Below, one piece after another: positions 15,036 through 17,108 of a stretch of DNA of 17,108 nucleotides. The notes under the pieces were generated by a model. The model searched no databases. It worked only from the letters and a program-made list of their open reading frames with translations, and was not told the DNA's origin. Source of the stretch: an uncultured Oscillospiraceae bacterium (GTDB taxonomy: Bacteria; Bacillota; Clostridia; Oscillospirales; Acutalibacteraceae); the NCBI GenBank assembly GCA_900543795.1, contig UQSH01000039.1, positions 1 to 17,108 of the forward strand. Reading direction: 5' to 3'. The stretch's first letter is position 1, and every line of letters begins with the position of its first letter. Made by a program: the position numbers and the translations under genes.

Positions 15036-16880
15036 TTACTTGTCGTTCGGTAAGGACTTCATTGTCGGGAAGAGAAGAACATCTCTTATACTGTATGAAT
15101 CCGTAAGAAGCATAACAAGTCTGTCTATGCCTATGCCGAGGCCGCCTGTTGGAGGCATACCGTATTCAAGCGCGGTAACAAAATCCTCGTCTATCATATT
15201 AGCCTCGTCGTCGCCTGCCTCGCGAAGCTTCATTTGAGCCTGAAAGCGTTCCATTTGGTCTATCGGGTCGTTGAGCTCCGAATAAGCGTTTCCGTATTCT
15301 CCGCCGAGAATAAAGAGCTCAAAACGCTCCGTTAATGCGGGACAGCCGGGCTTTTTCTTTGTAAGCGGGCTGACCTCAACGGGATAATCCATAATAAAGG
15401 TTGGCTGAATAAGGTTTTCTTCAACAAATTCCTCAAAGAAGGAATTAAGAATATCTCCCCACGTTGCTTTTCCGGGGGCAATTTCAACGCCCTTTTCGTT
15501 TGCAACCGCAATTGCCTTTTCATTATCGCTCATAAATTCTGCGAAATCAACACCGCTGAATTTCTTAACAGCGTCTATCATAGTTATTCTTTCAAACGGC
15601 GATTCAAGGTCTATTTCCGTGCCGTTAAATGTTATGTGAAGATTGCCGTTGCAAACCTCGTTTGCCGCATTTCTGATAATGTTTTCGGCAATTTCCATCA
15701 TACCGTGATAATCGGTAAACGCCTGATAAAGCTCAATACAGGTGAATTCGGGATTATGCCTAACATCCATTCCCTCATTTCTGAAGTTTCTGCCGATTTC
15801 ATAAACTCTTTCCATACCGCCTACTATAAGCCTTTTAAGATAAAGCTCTGTTGCAATACGAAGATACATATCCATATCAAGCGTGTTGTGATGAGTAATA
15901 AACGGTCTTGCGGCGGCACCGCCCGGAATGTTATTTAAAATGGGGGTTTCAACCTCTATAAATCCAAGACTGTCAAGATAATTTCTTATTGATGAAATAA
16001 TCCTTGAGCGCTTAATAAATGTTTCCTTAACATCGGGATTCATTATCATATCAAGATAGCGTTTTCTGTATCTCGTGTCTGTATCCGTTAAGCCGTGGAA
16101 CTTTTCGGGAAGCGGAAGAAGCGACTTTGCAAGAAGCCTTATTTCGCCTGCGTGAACGGAAATTTCGCCTGTTCTTGTTTTGAAAACAAAGCCCTTAACC
16201 TCAACAATATCGCCTAAATCCCATCTTTTAAATTCTGCAAAGGCTTCCTCGCCAACATCGTTTAAGCGAACATAAACCTGGATTCTGCCGTTTCTGTCCT
16301 GCAAATCAATGAAATTTGCCTTGCCCATATCGCGCCTTGTCATTATCCTGCCGCAAACGCAAACATCCTTGCCTTCAAGGGCATCATAATCAGCCTTAAT
16401 TTCGTTGCTTTTATGGGTTTGAGCTGCAACGGTTATTTCAAACGGGTCTTTGCCCTCCTTCTGCAAGGCGGCAAGCTTTTCAATTCTTATCTGCTTCTGC
16501 TCGTTTTCGGATAAAACGATTTCAGCCGTGCACATTTGAGCGGAGTTAGCATTATCGCCAATAAACTTAATACATTCAAGCGCATCCTCTTCGCTTTCTG
16601 CAACACCCGTGCAGGCAACTGCGCCCGTTTGAAGAAAGAGCGTATATTTAACCTTTTCTCCCTCTGCCTCAACAAGAAATTTGGGATTTGTTTTTTCTTC
16701 ATCGCCGATAATTGCATTTTGGATTTTCATTCTGCTGTTTTTCTTAACAGCCTTAACGCCTCTTTTGCAATCGTCCTCCTTTTCAAAAACGGGGGAGGAA
16801 GCATAAACCCTTTCATCTGTTTTAAATTCAAAACCGAAAGTGCCGTCAGCCCTCTTGCTGATTTCAAACTTTCCTGCCAT
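15036..16880 (-). CDS. lysS: Lysyl-tRNA synthetase (class II) with an N-terminal YegP/DUF1508-like domain
   Basis: LysS charges tRNA-Lys with lysine. The 614 residues exceed the usual 490-510 by about 120. The core from about residue 123 is normal: an OB-fold anticodon-binding domain (VCVCGRIMTRRDMGKANFIDL), class II motif 2 (FRNEGMDVRHNPEFTCIELYQ) and motif 3 (GGLGIGIDRLVMLLTDSYSI). Residues 1-60 read GKFEISKRADGTFGFEFKTD and end with CKRGVKAVKKNS, which is the YegP/DUF1508 repeat pattern. Residues 65-115 look like a second, weaker copy. The extra part may dimerise, bind RNA or be of no effect; its role is unknown. AGAGGTAG precedes the ATG. The gene starts 18 nt after greA, a common pairing in Firmicutes, so they are probably co-transcribed. 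Confidence 0.95.
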   Translation of the reverse strand: MAGKFEISKRADGTFGFEFKTDERVYASSPVFEKEDDCKRGVKAVKKNSRMKIQNAIIGDEEKTNPKFLVEAEGEKVKYTLFLQTGAVACTGVAESEEDALECIKFIGDNANSAQMCTAEIVLSENEQKQIRIEKLAALQKEGKDPFEITVAAQTHKSNEIKADYDALEGKDVCVCGRIMTRRDMGKANFIDLQDRNGRIQVYVRLNDVGEEAFAEFKRWDLGDIVEVKGFVFKTRTGEISVHAGEIRLLAKSLLPLPEKFHGLTDTDTRYRKRYLDMIMNPDVKETFIKRSRIISSIRNYLDSLGFIEVETPILNNIPGGAAARPFITHHNTLDMDMYLRIATELYLKRLIVGGMERVYEIGRNFRNEGMDVRHNPEFTCIELYQAFTDYHGMMEIAENIIRNAANEVCNGNLHITFNGTEIDLESPFERITMIDAVKKFSGVDFAEFMSDNEKAIAVANEKGVEIAPGKATWGDILNSFFEEFVEENLIQPTFIMDYPVEVSPLTKKKPGCPALTERFELFILGGEYGNAYSELNDPIDQMERFQAQMKLREAGDDEANMIDEDFVTALEYGMPPTGGLGIGIDRLVMLLTDSYSIRDVLLFPTMKSLPNDK

Positions 16881-16898
16881 ATATTCTACCTCTTTGAA

Positions 16899-17108
16899 TT
16901 ACTTTATTGAAACAATCTGATATTCAAGATTTCCGATAGGAGCCTCAACGATAACCGTTTCGCCCTTCTTTGCGCCCATAAGCGCCTTGCCGAAGGGGGA
17001 ATCCTCGGAGATGGCGTGATGCATGGGGTCTGCCTCCTGCGAGCCGACGACCTTGTACTCGGGCATCTCGCGGCCGGTCTTTACGTCTGCGACCGTCACG
17101 CGGCAGCC
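16899..17108 (-). CDS. greA: Transcription elongation factor GreA, C-terminal part only
   Basis: GreA restarts RNA polymerase that has backtracked, by stimulating cleavage of the transcript end. The 69 visible residues are the C-terminal domain, which contacts the polymerase: VTVADVKTG, a D-P-x2 turn after the beta strands, SPFGKALMGAKKGETV and the ending LEYQIVSIK. The frame is open to the edge of the window, so the coiled-coil N-terminal part and the start lie outside it. An internal GTG at 17099 is not a start. The gene is upstream of lysS by 18 nt. Confidence 0.92.
   Translation of the reverse strand, partial: GCRVTVADVKTGREMPEYKVVGSQEADPMHHAISEDSPFGKALMGAKKGETVIVEAPIGNLEYQIVSIK

Noticed and set aside
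1..17108. CRISPR arrays, tRNA or rRNA genes
   Set aside because: No regularly spaced repeats, no tRNA T-loop/acceptor pattern and no rRNA-like stretch were seen on reading both strands.

Overview
The window looks like a chromosomal segment of a low-GC, probably anaerobic gut-type Firmicute (Clostridia, plausibly Ruminococcaceae/Oscillospiraceae). This rests on AT-rich intergenic DNA, AGGAGG-type ribosome binding sites, the greA-lysS pairing, a glycoside-pentoside-hexuronide (GPH) sugar transporter beside a glycosidase, and an IlvD of the oxygen-sensitive type. The taxonomic call is an inference from style; no marker gene here settles it.

Layout. (1) 1-5215: a small glycan-use locus. A divergent AraC-type activator (+) faces a minus-strand operon of a GPH-family sugar/cation symporter and a GH2 beta-galactosidase-like enzyme. 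(2) 5230-6090: yebC (+) with its own promoter and a strong bidirectional terminator. (3) 6092-7199: a PepSY-like lipoprotein (-), preceded by a 25-codon remnant that resembles the active-site segment of a CHAP amidase. (4) 7216-12851: a minus-strand operon led by ilvD, with a strong promoter about 240 nt upstream. It continues into four envelope-type genes: a sortase-like protein lacking the catalytic His, a 4-TM protein with a large outside domain, a Wzt/TagH-type ABC ATPase without a permease, and a GxSxG alpha/beta hydrolase with a coiled-coil tail. (5) 12758-14977: an accessory block with a truncated treble-clef zinc-ribbon repeat protein, a PAP2-like membrane protein with altered catalytic motifs, and an XRE regulator fused to a membrane domain. 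Near-identical short direct repeats (ATTGGTGTAAAT..GGTGTAA) lie at both edges. (6) 15036-17108: lysS, carrying an extra N-terminal YegP/DUF1508-like domain, downstream of the C-terminal part of greA, which runs off the window.

How the parts relate. The AraC protein probably controls the transporter and GH2 enzyme, so that an imported galactoside is cut in the cytoplasm. The four genes behind ilvD have overlaps or short gaps and look like one transcript. Three of them would act at or outside the membrane and one is a cytoplasmic hydrolase with a basic tail. The set resembles machinery for making or exporting a cell-surface glycopolymer or protein, but no member gives a definite function. This module is the best candidate here for an undescribed system. 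Two other points are well supported by the sequence: the extra domain on LysS and the loss of key residues in the sortase-like protein.
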